Notes: generated from the sequence alone by a model not told the origin. Positions 19,165-29,517 are shown, counted from the first letter of the stretch. The stretch: 64,000 nt of DNA from Bacteroidales bacterium (GCA_016292015.1 JAEEZY010000023.1:22616-86615); one strand, 5' to 3'. Made by a program: numbers and translations.

Positions 19165-19172
19165 TATCTTTG
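19165..19172 (+). promoter_or_regulatory. -7 promoter box at the start of the third T9SS gene
   Basis: TATCTTTG at 19165-19172, preceded by GTATGG but no clear TTG at the right distance. If used, transcription starts near 19179, which argues for a start codon at 19185 or 19191 rather than the upstream in-frame ATG at 19134. Confidence 0.45.
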
Positions 19173-19190
19173 TCGAATATTTCTATGGCT

Positions 19191-22100
19191 ATGAAGAAGG
19201 CAAGTTGGCGATATATAGTGAGTTTGCTGCTGGCGATATGTGGGCTTGCGGGAGGGAGTGTGCACTGTCAGTGTTCGAATTTCGTGGTCGGCGGCAGACG
19301 AATGACGACATACGATGTGCCGGTGAACAACTATTATGGCTACAGTGTGACGGAGATGATATACACGGCGGCGGAGATAGATGCGCAGCCGGGGACAATT
19401 AAGTCGATAGGCTTCGAATATGCCTACGGCACAAGGATGACGAAGAAGTCGAGTGTTGCGATATACATGGCGAATGTGGTGCAGTCGGAGTTTGGGAGCG
19501 GTACGGACTGGGTGGTGACGGGGTTGACGCAGGTGTATAACGGTACGCTGAACTGCCAGTTGGGGTGGAACACATTCCAGCTCAACGGTGCGGGATTTGT
19601 GTGGACTGGGGGCAGTCTGTTGGTGGTGGTTGACGACAACTCGGGCAATTATGACGGTCCAGACTACAAGTGGTACTGTTCGGAGACGTCTGGAGCGAGG
19701 GTGCTGAGGGTGCAGAGCGAGACGAACAACTACACGGTTTCGGGCACGGGGGAAAACAGCGTAAGCAGCCGTATGGGGACGCTGTCAACCAGACGGCCAA
19801 ACACGCAGTTTTGCATTGATGAGGACTGCAGCAGACGAACTGGCGCGTTTGTGTTCAGTGGCGAGACCTTCATATACGAGATGGGTGGCGGCGACTTTGA
19901 GGAACCGACGCTTGATACTTCAACGTCGGCAAGTCTGCACCCATATACGGGAGTGGTGACTTACGCTTCGAGCGACGAGAGCATAGCGACTGTGGATGTG
20001 AACACAGGCGAGGTGGGCTTCACAGGGGTGTATGGCACGGTGATTATAACTGCGACGGCGACATACGGCGACTACTGTCCGGTGAAAGCCAGGTACAGGA
20101 TCACGGTTTATGACGGATGTCCGGTGATAGGGGAGGGGACGACGTTGGTGAGTGCGGCTCCGATATATGGGTCGTTCAAGTACAGTTACGACCAGATGCT
20201 TTTTACACCTGTAGAGGTTGGGACGGCAGGTCGTATCACGGCAGTGGGCTGGAATGCACAGAGTGCGAATGGTCAGCCCAGGGCGCTGGATATATATATG
20301 GGCGAGACGGAACAGTCGGACTTTGCGACCACGACGGACTGGATAGAGTCGGGCGAGTTGCGGCTGGTGTACAGTTCGACGGCGCAGACGTGGACGGCGG
20401 GCTGGAATGGATTTGAGGTGGATTTTCCGTATTCGGGGCAGAAGAACCTGGTGGTGGCGGTGGACTGTGGAGCTACTGGTTCGTCGTCGGTGACGTTCGT
20501 CGGCAGTGCCACGACAGGCAACAAGGTGATATATGCCTACAGCGACACGTATGACATGGGTCCCTCGACGATAGGAAGTTATGCGGGGCAGAAGTCGGTG
20601 TCGGCGGTGCGACCGAACACAAAGATATGCGTTGAGCCATGTGCAGGTCCGGTGTATCACACAGAGGTGGCAGGCACGGTGTGTGACTCGTTTGTGTGGG
20701 CACGCACAGGGCTGACATACAAAGAATCGGGAACTTACATAGACAAGCGGCTTACGGACCATGGTTGCGAGGATGTGGACACGTTGGTTGTTACAATTGC
20801 GGCGACGGAATACGACACAGTGGACGAGCAATCGTGCACAAGCTATACCTGGACGCTGACGGGAGAGACCTATACGCAGGACACGGTGGTCAACGACACG
20901 CTGACAACGACGGCTGGCTGCGACAGCATAGTGACGCTGAGGCTGGCAATACAGCCGGAACTGATTACGACGATAGATACTGGTGTGTGCCAGAATGCAT
21001 ATCCGTTTGATTGGAACGGCAGACATTACGAAGGACCCAGTACCGACACGCTCCACCTGCATGCCGTTGACGGGTGCGACAGTTCGGTGGTGTTTGCTGT
21101 GACGACGCTGGCCAATCCATCGGTGACGCTTATGGCACCGACGGAGGCTGGCCAATGTCCGCTGACGGCTGGCGTGAACTATACGGTGACCACGGACGTT
21201 ACGGGCGGAAGTGGGCCATATACATACACCTGGAGTGGTGCATACGAGGGTGACGAGGCAAATGCAACCATAGCCAGCAACGGCGGCTGCGGTAGCTATG
21301 CGGTGGAAGTTATAGTGACGGACGTCAACGGATGTCAGGACACCAATGACATCAGTTTTGCAGCAGCGGACAGTGAACTGCCAACTTTCGAAAGCCCAAT
21401 GACAGACACCGTGGCCGATAATATCGGCAATTGCAGATATACGGTGCCGAACCTTGTGGACAGAGTGCGGCCGAGAGACAACTGCGGCATAGTGTCGCAA
21501 GTGCAGACACCGGCGGCTAACACGGTAATAAGTGCAGACACCGACGTGAAGGTAGTGGTGACGGACGGGTGTGGCAACAAGGACTCGATAACGGTGCATG
21601 TGGAAGTGCCGATGACGATGTCGGGAGTGATGAACATACCTACTGTTGGTTCGTGCCCCGAACCTATCGGCGGGGAATATGAGATAGGAGTCGGAATAGG
21701 AGGGGGGATGAGTCCCTTCGCATTCCAATGGAGAGCCGTCGATGGCAGCCGGACTCTCACTTCGACAGATTCGCTTTTCACCATATTGTCTGACGGGAAA
21801 TGCCACGACTGGAACGTGACGGTGACGGTGACGGATGCTCAGGGGTGTCAGTTGCAGAAAAACGGTATGTTTGAGGTGTCGGACAATCAGCCGCCACAGG
21901 CGTCGAATATGCCAGAACCGCTGGAAACCACAGGGCTGTTATGTAAATTTGTTGTACCAGATTTGACAGGAAGAGCGTGGGATAACTGCGGACTGGAGAG
22001 TGTGGTGCAGGTGCCAGCGGCTGGCGACACGGTGACAGGACTGATCACGGCAGAGCTTCAGATGCGGGACAAATGTGGAAACTCGAGCGTGGTGCCGATA

Positions 22101-24767
22101 GTGCTGACGGTTCCTGACCCGATAACATTCAACATGACAAGAACCCCCGTGACATGCTATGGTGACACCGACGGTTCGATAATTGTGACCAATGTGATGG
22201 GAGGCACACCTCCATATACGTACACGTTCTACGGGCAGACAAACACTACCGGGGAATTCCTCAATATGCCAGTAACTGGCTTCACGCCGATGGTGGTGAC
22301 TGATGCGAACGGATGCACTGGCACAAACATATATGCCGAAGTTGACGGGCCGGAAAGGCTGGTGGCATACGAGCGTCCCGGGTCGCATACAAACATCGAT
22401 TGTTACGGCAACTCGACAGGAAGCATACAGATTGAAGTGTCGAGTGAATACGGAGGAACTCCTGGATATGCGTATGTGTTCAGGGGAGACACAAACACCA
22501 CTGGAGCGTTTACGGGGCTGGCAGCTGGAGCAGATGTTGACACGGCGATGGTGATAGATGCGGCTGGGTGCAGCACAACAGTTGTTATACGGCTCACAGA
22601 GCCTGCGTTGCTCACAGTGTCGGTGGATTCAGTTCACAATCCGTTGTGCTATGGTGAGAGCACCGGCTATATCGGTCTTTTGGTCGAGGGTGGCACAAGT
22701 TCGTATGCCTACACCAGCAACGGCAGTGCCTGCGTGGCAAACTATTTCACGCATGTGCCACAAGGTGATTACAGCATAGTGGTGACGGATGCGGCAGGAT
22801 GTACGGCATCGGCGACAGCATCGCTATCGCAACCGACGGAATTGACCGCTACTTCGGTGAAGACGGACTTGCACTGCAAAGGAGATGGAACGGGAACCAT
22901 AGATTTGACTGTGGTGGGAGGAACTCCTTTTGCTGGAGGAGAGTTTGACTACAGTTGGTCGAATGGAGCAACCACGCAAGACTTGTCAAACCTGCAGTCA
23001 GGAGTCTATTGGGTGACAGTCACAGATTCGAACGGTTGCAGCGTTACGGTAAACGACACGTTGAGCGAGCCGGATGGGATGACTCTGACGTTCTCGCCGA
23101 ACGACACTACTATCTGCAAACGTCCCGTCGGCAACCAGACTATAGTGTTTTCCGTAGGGGTTACGGGTGGAAGCGGGTCGTACAACTACCATTGGTCGAA
23201 TGGAGGCACGACGTCGTCGATATCGTTGTCAAGACCAAGTGCATCGGCTGTGTATTCGGTTACAGTTACTGATATGGGCAATGGATGCGATATGACGGAC
23301 AGTGTGAGCCTGACGGTCAACTATCCGACAGAGGGTTTTGATGTGAGGAACTATTGCGAAGAGCAGGGGGGGCAATTCTATTGGGATGTGTCGAGGTCGT
23401 GGTGTTCGGTTGACCTGACACTTGATACATTCTCCACCAGTACGGTGAAGAGGAATGCCAGTGCGAACGGATGTGACTCAACTATAGTGCTGAAGCTCGC
23501 TATACATCGCAGCAGTGAAGGTGTGCTCACAGAAACGGCATGTGACAGCTATACATGGATAAGGGACGATGGGAGCGAGGTTGTGTATACAGTGTCGAAC
23601 AACAGTGATGTTTACCACACACACAATGTGGCAGGATGCGACAGCACCGTCACGCTCGACCTTACCATAAGATACAGCAGTGACAGCATTTATCGTGACA
23701 CTGTGTGCGACTCGATGAGGTGGGTTACAGGGAATGATAGTTTATATACGGCAACCACGAACGTGCCATATCCAACGTCGTTGTTTGCTAACGCTGCAGG
23801 GTGTGATTCTACGGTGTATCTGGCCCTAGTGGTGAATTATAGCAGTGTAAGTGTGGATGTCCACGATACATGCGATATATACACATGGCCAGTCGATATG
23901 CAATCGTACACAGAGTCAACGACGGCACCGCAGGTTGTCCTCGGAGGCACCAACGCTGTGGGGTGCGACAGTACTGTGATGTTGGATTTGACGATAAGGT
24001 ACAGCACATCAGGCATAGACATACAGGAGCATTGCGATTTATACACATGGGCAACGGACGATTCAACCTATACGACTTCGACCAATGAGCCTTCGGTGGT
24101 GCTGGAGGCAGCCAATACGGCAGGGTGTGACAGTACAGTGACGTTGAATCTAGTTATTCATTATAGTGATACGACGAGAGACGACACGGTGACCATCTGT
24201 GAAAACCAGAGCTATGAGTGGAGGGATGTGGAGTATGACACTGCTGGGACATATGAGCGTATATTTGCTACCCAGTATGGGTGTGACTCGGTTGTGACGT
24301 TTACCTTGATTACAAAAGACACGCATCAGGTGTATGTGTATGACACCTGCAGCTATAAGGAGTTGCCGTGGACATACAACGACCGTTCGTATGACTACAA
24401 GGTGGAGGACGACATTTTTGAGTTGAAGAACCAGTACAACTGCGATTCTACGGTACACTACTACCTGCAGCCGATATGGAAATGTGAGGAGTTCATACAG
24501 TTCCCGACGGTGGTGACGCCCAACGGCGACGGCATAAATGACCGCTTTGTTGTGATAAACCTCTTGGAGGGCGGCTGCTATCCGCACAACCATCTCTGCA
24601 TATTCAACCGCTGGGGATACCTGCTCTATGAACGTGTGAATATCAAAAGCGACGACGAGTTCTGGGACCCTGTGGATATGCCCGAAGGCACCTACTTCTA
24701 CCGCTTTGACGGTTACGGCTTCGAAGACAAGACGGAACGCCGAGGGTCGTTTGAGATAATCAAGTAA
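19191..24767 (+). CDS. giant T9SS type B-sorted cell-surface protein, paralogue of the 10.5-17.3 kb gene
   Basis: About 1858 residues from the chosen ATG (19191, MKKASWRYIV...; a signal peptide ends near HCQ). The frame is open back to an ATG at 19134, but that would put a promoter box inside the gene. Modules: beta domain (VPVNNYYGYSVTEMIYTAAEI), BIG2-like Ig, second beta domain, CDSxxW cysteine repeats, HYR-like domains (RDNCGIVSQVQTPAAN; DNCGLESVVQVPAAG), five or more SprB-like repeats (CYGDTDGSIIVTNVMGGTPPY, CKGDGTGTIDLTVVGGTPF), then about six CDxYTW...GCDSTVTL repeats, the DTCSYKELPWTY module and a type B sorting domain (FPTVVTPNGDGINDRF...IFNRWG). Same architecture as the first giant protein, without its P-domain-like part. 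Inferred surface adhesin exported by T9SS. Confidence 0.9.
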   Translation: MKKASWRYIVSLLLAICGLAGGSVHCQCSNFVVGGRRMTTYDVPVNNYYGYSVTEMIYTAAEIDAQPGTIKSIGFEYAYGTRMTKKSSVAIYMANVVQSEFGSGTDWVVTGLTQVYNGTLNCQLGWNTFQLNGAGFVWTGGSLLVVVDDNSGNYDGPDYKWYCSETSGARVLRVQSETNNYTVSGTGENSVSSRMGTLSTRRPNTQFCIDEDCSRRTGAFVFSGETFIYEMGGGDFEEPTLDTSTSASLHPYTGVVTYASSDESIATVDVNTGEVGFTGVYGTVIITATATYGDYCPVKARYRITVYDGCPVIGEGTTLVSAAPIYGSFKYSYDQMLFTPVEVGTAGRITAVGWNAQSANGQPRALDIYMGETEQSDFATTTDWIESGELRLVYSSTAQTWTAGWNGFEVDFPYSGQKNLVVAVDCGATGSSSVTFVGSATTGNKVIYAYSDTYDMGPSTIGSYAGQKSVSAVRPNTKICVEPCAGPVYHTEVAGTVCDSFVWARTGLTYKESGTYIDKRLTDHGCEDVDTLVVTIAATEYDTVDEQSCTSYTWTLTGETYTQDTVVNDTLTTTAGCDSIVTLRLAIQPELITTIDTGVCQNAYPFDWNGRHYEGPSTDTLHLHAVDGCDSSVVFAVTTLANPSVTLMAPTEAGQCPLTAGVNYTVTTDVTGGSGPYTYTWSGAYEGDEANATIASNGGCGSYAVEVIVTDVNGCQDTNDISFAAADSELPTFESPMTDTVADNIGNCRYTVPNLVDRVRPRDNCGIVSQVQTPAANTVISADTDVKVVVTDGCGNKDSITVHVEVPMTMSGVMNIPTVGSCPEPIGGEYEIGVGIGGGMSPFAFQWRAVDGSRTLTSTDSLFTILSDGKCHDWNVTVTVTDAQGCQLQKNGMFEVSDNQPPQASNMPEPLETTGLLCKFVVPDLTGRAWDNCGLESVVQVPAAGDTVTGLITAELQMRDKCGNSSVVPIVLTVPDPITFNMTRTPVTCYGDTDGSIIVTNVMGGTPPYTYTFYGQTNTTGEFLNMPVTGFTPMVVTDANGCTGTNIYAEVDGPERLVAYERPGSHTNIDCYGNSTGSIQIEVSSEYGGTPGYAYVFRGDTNTTGAFTGLAAGADVDTAMVIDAAGCSTTVVIRLTEPALLTVSVDSVHNPLCYGESTGYIGLLVEGGTSSYAYTSNGSACVANYFTHVPQGDYSIVVTDAAGCTASATASLSQPTELTATSVKTDLHCKGDGTGTIDLTVVGGTPFAGGEFDYSWSNGATTQDLSNLQSGVYWVTVTDSNGCSVTVNDTLSEPDGMTLTFSPNDTTICKRPVGNQTIVFSVGVTGGSGSYNYHWSNGGTTSSISLSRPSASAVYSVTVTDMGNGCDMTDSVSLTVNYPTEGFDVRNYCEEQGGQFYWDVSRSWCSVDLTLDTFSTSTVKRNASANGCDSTIVLKLAIHRSSEGVLTETACDSYTWIRDDGSEVVYTVSNNSDVYHTHNVAGCDSTVTLDLTIRYSSDSIYRDTVCDSMRWVTGNDSLYTATTNVPYPTSLFANAAGCDSTVYLALVVNYSSVSVDVHDTCDIYTWPVDMQSYTESTTAPQVVLGGTNAVGCDSTVMLDLTIRYSTSGIDIQEHCDLYTWATDDSTYTTSTNEPSVVLEAANTAGCDSTVTLNLVIHYSDTTRDDTVTICENQSYEWRDVEYDTAGTYERIFATQYGCDSVVTFTLITKDTHQVYVYDTCSYKELPWTYNDRSYDYKVEDDIFELKNQYNCDSTVHYYLQPIWKCEEFIQFPTVVTPNGDGINDRFVVINLLEGGCYPHNHLCIFNRWGYLLYERVNIKSDDEFWDPVDMPEGTYFYRFDGYGFEDKTERRGSFEIIK

Positions 24768-24772
24768 AAAGA

Positions 24773-24805
24773 AGAGCCCTTCGCCAACGGCGAGGGGCTC
24801 TTTCC
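24773..24805. terminator. bidirectional terminator between convergent genes
   Basis: Thirteen-base-pair stem (24773-24785 with 24789-24801, one G-T pair, loop AAC). It is followed by TTCCTTTT on the plus strand and by TCTTTTTACTT on the minus strand, so it can end both the T9SS gene and the opposing efflux operon. Confidence 0.88.
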
Positions 24806-24822
24806 TTTTGTGCGACTCTCTT

Positions 24823-25116
24823 TTATACTATTTGTTCGATATTCCAGACGAAGGCTTTTACGCCGACCTCTTTGTTTCGGAGGTCTAGTTTGCGTACTGT
24901 GGTTAGTATCGGCTCAACCTTGTCGTCGTCGACAACACACATCACGGCACTGTTCATCTCGGGCCAAGTGTGGGTGCCACGATGGGGGTCGCCGTCCACA
25001 GAACCGCGTCCTTGCACGTTCTCCCAGAAGGTGAAACCACGGATTTCCAATTTGTCGAGCATATATTCAACACGTGCAGTGTTGGCTTGGTTGAATACTA
25101 TCATTATGGATTTCAT
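24823..25116 (-). CDS. PII-like small signalling protein at the end of an RND efflux operon
   Basis: A 97-residue protein beginning MKSIMIVFNQANTARVEYML and containing GFTFWENVQGRGSVDGDPHRGTHTWPEMNSAVM and a C-terminal VEPILTTVRKLDLRNKEVGVKAFVW. Size, the beta-alpha-beta pattern and the central GRG loop match small PII-like proteins of the GlnB superfamily, trimers whose loops contact membrane transporters. It is the last gene of the TetR-TolC-adaptor-RND set, 63 bases after the pump gene, with a heptamer array in between. I infer a regulatory partner of the pump; this is not established from sequence alone. Confidence 0.65.
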   Translation of the reverse strand: MKSIMIVFNQANTARVEYMLDKLEIRGFTFWENVQGRGSVDGDPHRGTHTWPEMNSAVMCVVDDDKVEPILTTVRKLDLRNKEVGVKAFVWNIEQIV

Positions 25117-25121
25117 AGTTC

Positions 25122-25156
25122 GAGTTTCAAGTTTTAAGTTTCAAGTTTCAAGTTTT
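25122..25156. repeat. five 7-bp tandem repeats before the PII-like gene
   Basis: Plus-strand units GAGTTTC, AAGTTTT, AAGTTTC, AAGTTTC, AAGTTTT, five bases upstream of the PII-like start codon on the minus strand. Confidence 0.85.
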
Positions 25157-25179
25157 CGAGGAGTCAACGTTTTTGGGGT

Positions 25180-28100
25180 CTATAAACTCTCCTCTTTTTT
25201 GTTTTCGGCGGCGTTATTCAGGTCAATCTCCATGAATACGAACTTCTTGCGGAGCTTTTCTTGCTTTTCCATATCGCCTTTACGTTCCATGAGACCGTAG
25301 AGCACGGGCACCACGATGAGGGTTATGAGTGTGGAGATAAGCAAACCACCGATGACGACGATACCCATCGTGGTCCACATCTCAGAACCTTCGCTGGCCG
25401 AGGTGGCCATTGGTATCATGCCGAGGATGGTGGTGAGTGCGGTCATCATAACAGGTCGCATACGAGACTCGCCCGACATGGCGATAGCTTCGTTCAGTTC
25501 GTATCCGCGTTCGCGCATAAGGTTGATATAGTCAACCAGCACGATTCCGTTCTTCACCACGATACCGATAAGCAGGATGATACCCAATGCGCCAATCATG
25601 TCGAGGTTGGTGCCGGTTATCAGTAGCGCGAGAATGACGCCGGTGAGGGCGAACGGTATGGACATCATGATGATGAACGGTTTGGAGAAGGATTCAAACT
25701 GTGACGCCATAACGATGTAAACGAGCAGCAGGATAAGGAGTCCGAGCAGACCCATGTCGCCGAAGGTCTCCTGCTGGTCTTCGTAGCTTCCTCCGAGATG
25801 TACATGAATGTCGGCAGGAATGCCCAGTTGGTCTATTTGAGCCTGCACCTGTTCGGCAAGTTGTTTCAGCGATGTCTTGTAAGGCATCACTGTGAGGGTG
25901 AGGTATCTTTGACGGTTCTTGCGCTCGATGTTTGGAGGACACCAGTATTCCTCGATTTTGGCCAGCTCGTTGAGCTTCACAATCTGGCCTGTGGCGGTCA
26001 TGATCGAGAGTTCCTCGATGTCAGTGATGCTGTTGCGGTATTCCTCTTTAAGACGGCATACGATGTCATATTCTTCGCCGTCTTCTTTCAGGAAGCCGCA
26101 GGGCATACCGTTGACTCTATAACGTACGTAGGCAGCCACAGCAGCGTCGTTGAGTCCGTGGAGAGCCAGTTTCTGTTTGTCGAATGTTATCTTAAGCTCG
26201 GCACGGTCTTCGTCGCGGCTAATCTTGGTGTCTCGGGCTCCTTTGACGTTGTCGTCGATAAGCTTCTTGAGGTCGTGGGCGTAGATATTGGTCTGGTCGA
26301 AGTCGTAGCCATAGATTTCGAGGTCAAGCTGGTTTGAACCGCCCCCACCCATGCTTCCGCGTGTGACCTGATAGGTTATGATTTCAGGATATTGTGCCAG
26401 CTTCTGTCGTATGGCCTCCTGCATGTCGTTGAGGGAGCGCTTGCGCTCGTACTTCTTGGTGGTGCGGACGGTGAGACTTATCTTGTTGTTGGTGGTGGAG
26501 TTGAACAGGGCGGCGAAGCCTGCATCGTCGTTTGAGCCTGCCGAGGTAGAGTAAACCAGCAGGTCCTCTCCGAGGGCGTCCTGAAGGTCTTTCTCAATCT
26601 GTCGGGCGGTCTTGAGTGTCTCCTCGATGCGAGTGCCGCGCTGCAGCTCAACAGTGACGCTGATTCGTCCGTTGTCCTGCTCTTTCATGAAGTCCATGCC
26701 AATCATGCCTGTGGCAAACGGTATCATGGACACAGCGAAAAGAACGAGGGCGAAAAGCAGGGTGGGTACCTTGTGGTGCAGACACCAGCGCAGGAGGTTG
26801 GCGTAAGCGTGTTCAATCGAGCGAAACATGCGTCCAAACGTCTTGTTGAAGGTGAGCTTCTTTTTGGCCTGTTTTGCCTTGTATGCTTCTTCTTCGTCTT
26901 TGTTTACAAAGAATTTCTTTTCTTTCAGCATCTTGCTGGCTAGCATAGGGATAAGCGTGATGGCGGTTGTGGTCGAGACGCACACCACAATGGTGACAAT
27001 CCATCCCAGTTCTTTGAACATGATGCCGGCCATGCCGGTGAGCATCGTCAGAGGCACGAACACCGCCACTATCACAAGGGTGGTTGCGATAACCGAAATC
27101 CACACCTCGTTGGTGGCGCAGATTGCAGCCTCGCGTGGATTTTCGCCTCGCTCTATATGCTTGGTGATATTCTCCAACACCACTATGGCGTCGTCCACCA
27201 CCATACCAATGGCTATCGTCAGTGATGCCATAGACACTATGTTCAGCGAGCTGTCGGTGACAAGCAGATAGATGAACGAGGTGACGAGCGATATGGGTAT
27301 CGTCAGTCCGATGATGATTGTGCTTCGCCATTCACCGAGGAATACAAACACCACAAGTACCACGAACAGCAGGGCGTAGAAGATGGATTCAGAAAGTCCG
27401 TTGATGGAGTTCTGTATGCCTTCCGACGAGTCATAAATCATGGTGATGTTTATGTCAGGAGGCAACTGCTTCTTTATCTCCTCCATCTTTTTGCGCACCT
27501 GTTTGGCGATGGCAACGGTGTTGGCTCCAGTTTGCTTGGTGATGATGAGTCGGGCTCCGTCACGTCCGTTGATTTTCTCGTCGAGCGAGAGGTCTTTGAT
27601 GGTATCTCTGACTGTGGCGAGGTCGCGCACGAATATCTGCTTGCCGGTCGGGGTGGTGGTCACCACTATGTCGTTGATGTCCGAACTCTCCACGTATTCG
27701 CCCTTGACGCGCATCTGGTATTGCTCCTTGCCCATCTTCACGGTGCCGCTCGCCATGTCGAGGTTGTTGGTGCTTATGGCGTTGCCCACCATCTCTACGC
27801 TGAGGTTGTATGCATCGAGCTGCTTGGCGTCGAGGTCTATATAAACGTAACGTTCAGGAGCGCCGCTGACGGTGATGTTTCCGATACCGTCGATGCGGTT
27901 CAGCTCGTTGGTTACTTGGTCTTCGATGATCTTGTTTAGGCCTGAGTAACTCTCGTCGGCGGTGAATCCGAATTGGATGATGGGCATAGCCGAAGAGTTG
28001 AGTTTCAATATCATCGGTCGGCTCACACCGTCGGGCAGGTTGTCGTATATCAGGTCGATATATGAGCGTATGTCGTTCATCGACTCGTCGAGGTTGCTCC

Positions 28101-28392
28101 CCCATTCAAACTCCAGCGTTACCACAGAGATGTTGTCTCGCGAGCTGGAGGTTATGTTTTTCAGACCGTCAACCGAGTTGAGCGAATTCTCGATTATCTT
28201 GGTGATGTTGGTCTCGATTTCAGAGCCGTTGGCGCCGGCGTAGGTGGTCATCACGGTGATGTACGGTGGGTCCATCTCGGGCATCTGGTCAATAGGCAGA
28301 CGCGTGAGCGAGAAAAGACCCAGGATGATGACCGCCACAAATATCAAACCCGTGGTGATGGGTTTGTTGATAGCTGTTTTGTAGATTGCCAT
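25180..28392 (-). CDS. RND multidrug efflux pump, inner-membrane subunit (AcrB/HAE1 type)
   Basis: A 1070-residue proton-driven efflux pump subunit. The N-terminus (INKPITTGLIFVAVIILGLFSLTRLPIDQMPEMDPP) is the first membrane segment followed by the usual Pro-rich loop. The signature VVDDAIVVLENI in TM4 carries the paired Asp residues that relay protons, and twelve membrane segments with two large periplasmic loops are evident. The C-terminal half has VKNGIVLVDYINLMRERG and MTALTTILGMIPMA, both typical of HAE1 pumps (hydrophobic and amphiphilic drugs) rather than metal CzcA pumps. Genes for the adaptor and TolC-like channel lie upstream on the same strand, giving a complete tripartite pump. 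Confidence 0.95.
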   Translation of the reverse strand: MAIYKTAINKPITTGLIFVAVIILGLFSLTRLPIDQMPEMDPPYITVMTTYAGANGSEIETNITKIIENSLNSVDGLKNITSSSRDNISVVTLEFEWGSNLDESMNDIRSYIDLIYDNLPDGVSRPMILKLNSSAMPIIQFGFTADESYSGLNKIIEDQVTNELNRIDGIGNITVSGAPERYVYIDLDAKQLDAYNLSVEMVGNAISTNNLDMASGTVKMGKEQYQMRVKGEYVESSDINDIVVTTTPTGKQIFVRDLATVRDTIKDLSLDEKINGRDGARLIITKQTGANTVAIAKQVRKKMEEIKKQLPPDINITMIYDSSEGIQNSINGLSESIFYALLFVVLVVFVFLGEWRSTIIIGLTIPISLVTSFIYLLVTDSSLNIVSMASLTIAIGMVVDDAIVVLENITKHIERGENPREAAICATNEVWISVIATTLVIVAVFVPLTMLTGMAGIMFKELGWIVTIVVCVSTTTAITLIPMLASKMLKEKKFFVNKDEEEAYKAKQAKKKLTFNKTFGRMFRSIEHAYANLLRWCLHHKVPTLLFALVLFAVSMIPFATGMIGMDFMKEQDNGRISVTVELQRGTRIEETLKTARQIEKDLQDALGEDLLVYSTSAGSNDDAGFAALFNSTTNNKISLTVRTTKKYERKRSLNDMQEAIRQKLAQYPEIITYQVTRGSMGGGGSNQLDLEIYGYDFDQTNIYAHDLKKLIDDNVKGARDTKISRDEDRAELKITFDKQKLALHGLNDAAVAAYVRYRVNGMPCGFLKEDGEEYDIVCRLKEEYRNSITDIEELSIMTATGQIVKLNELAKIEEYWCPPNIERKNRQRYLTLTVMPYKTSLKQLAEQVQAQIDQLGIPADIHVHLGGSYEDQQETFGDMGLLGLLILLLVYIVMASQFESFSKPFIIMMSIPFALTGVILALLITGTNLDMIGALGIILLIGIVVKNGIVLVDYINLMRERGYELNEAIAMSGESRMRPVMMTALTTILGMIPMATSASEGSEMWTTMGIVVIGGLLISTLITLIVVPVLYGLMERKGDMEKQEKLRKKFVFMEIDLNNAAENKKEESL

Positions 28393-28421
28393 GATTTATT
28401 ACTTGATTGCGTTAGAGGGTA

Positions 28422-28457
28422 GTCCGACATGTCTGATATGTCTGACATGTCCGACAA
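28422..28457. repeat. four 9-bp tandem repeats between pump and adaptor genes
   Basis: GTCCGACAT, GTCTGATAT, GTCTGACAT, GTCCGACAA in direct succession. The same nonamer family recurs at 48399-48452 inside a chromate transporter gene, 20 kb away. Confidence 0.88.
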
Positions 28458-28466
28458 TTCTCACAT

Positions 28467-29495
28467 TCATTTTATTATCTCTAGCTTGCACTTGTCCACC
28501 AGTCTTGCCTGCCCCGTCACAACCAGTTCGTCGCCCTCTTTCAGGTCGCCTTCGGTGATGGGCATAATCTCTATGCGGTCGTCGAAACGCTGCCCCAGCA
28601 GCACGGGCACACGGTGGGCCACGCCGTTTTTATTGGTGAACACGTAGCGGTCGTTCGAACCCGTGAGTTTCAAGACGCACTGATAAGGCACCACTATGGC
28701 GTCCACCTCACCCACGGCGAGGTCGGTCTTGACATACATTCCCGGACGGATTTTCTCTTTTGCGTTTGGTATGTTCAGCTTGGCCTGGAAGGTGTGGCTG
28801 GCACGGTCGATGGTAGGATACACAATCTCGATGGTTGCGGGGAACACCTCGTCGGGGTAGATATCGCTGCGAATGTCGATTTTCATCCCTTGCTTAACCA
28901 TCGGGTAGTATGTTTCTGGGATATTGATGATGGCCTTCAGGCGGTTTATCTGAGTGAGCGTCAGTATCGGCGCACCGGTGTACATCTCGCCGTCCTCGAA
29001 GTTCTTCGCACTTATCACACCCGAGAACTTTGCTCTCACAAAGGTGTTCTGGCTCTGAAATTTCTCGGTTTCGACAAGTTGATCGTAACCAGCTTTCGTC
29101 TGGTCATATACCTGCTGGCTCACGCTTCCGCTGGCTTTCAATGCCTCCACGCGGTCAAGCTCCACCTTGGTGCTGTTCAGGTTGATGCGGGTGGTGTTGA
29201 GCTGAGTCTGATCCATACGAACGAGCATCTGTCCTGCTGCCACTCGGCTTCCTACCTCTACATATATGTGCTCGATATGGCCAGTGATGGAGGGTGACAC
29301 ATTCATTGTCTCATATCCTTCAAGGGTTGTCGAGAGTTCGAGGCTTTTTGCTATGCGCTCGGTTTGGAGGGTTTGCACCTTCACTTTTTCAGGGGCCTTC
29401 TCAATTTCGGTCTGCTGCTCTTTCTTCTGTCCGCCACAGGCAACCATTGTGACTGTGGCAAGAGCGATGGCTGTTGCTTTGAATAAGTTATTCAT
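28467..29495 (-). CDS. RND efflux periplasmic adaptor lipoprotein (MFP/HlyD type)
   Basis: A 342-residue membrane-fusion protein joining the RND pump to the outer-membrane channel. A lipobox (MVAC, Cys20) shows it is lipid-anchored. The lipoyl half-motif GYETMNVSPSITGHIEHIYVEVGSRVAAGQMLVRMD, an alpha-helical hairpin region, the beta-barrel segment (IINIPETYYPMVKQGMKIDIRSDIYPDEVFPATIEIVYPTIDRASHTFQAKLNIPN) and the membrane-proximal end are in the normal order. Length is typical. It lies 74 bases upstream of the pump gene and 75 bases downstream of the TolC-like gene, with short tandem arrays in both spacers. Confidence 0.92.
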   Translation of the reverse strand: MNNLFKATAIALATVTMVACGGQKKEQQTEIEKAPEKVKVQTLQTERIAKSLELSTTLEGYETMNVSPSITGHIEHIYVEVGSRVAAGQMLVRMDQTQLNTTRINLNSTKVELDRVEALKASGSVSQQVYDQTKAGYDQLVETEKFQSQNTFVRAKFSGVISAKNFEDGEMYTGAPILTLTQINRLKAIINIPETYYPMVKQGMKIDIRSDIYPDEVFPATIEIVYPTIDRASHTFQAKLNIPNAKEKIRPGMYVKTDLAVGEVDAIVVPYQCVLKLTGSNDRYVFTNKNGVAHRVPVLLGQRFDDRIEIMPITEGDLKEGDELVVTGQARLVDKCKLEIIK

Positions 29496-29517
29496 ATTTG
29501 TGTTGTGTTGTTTTTTC

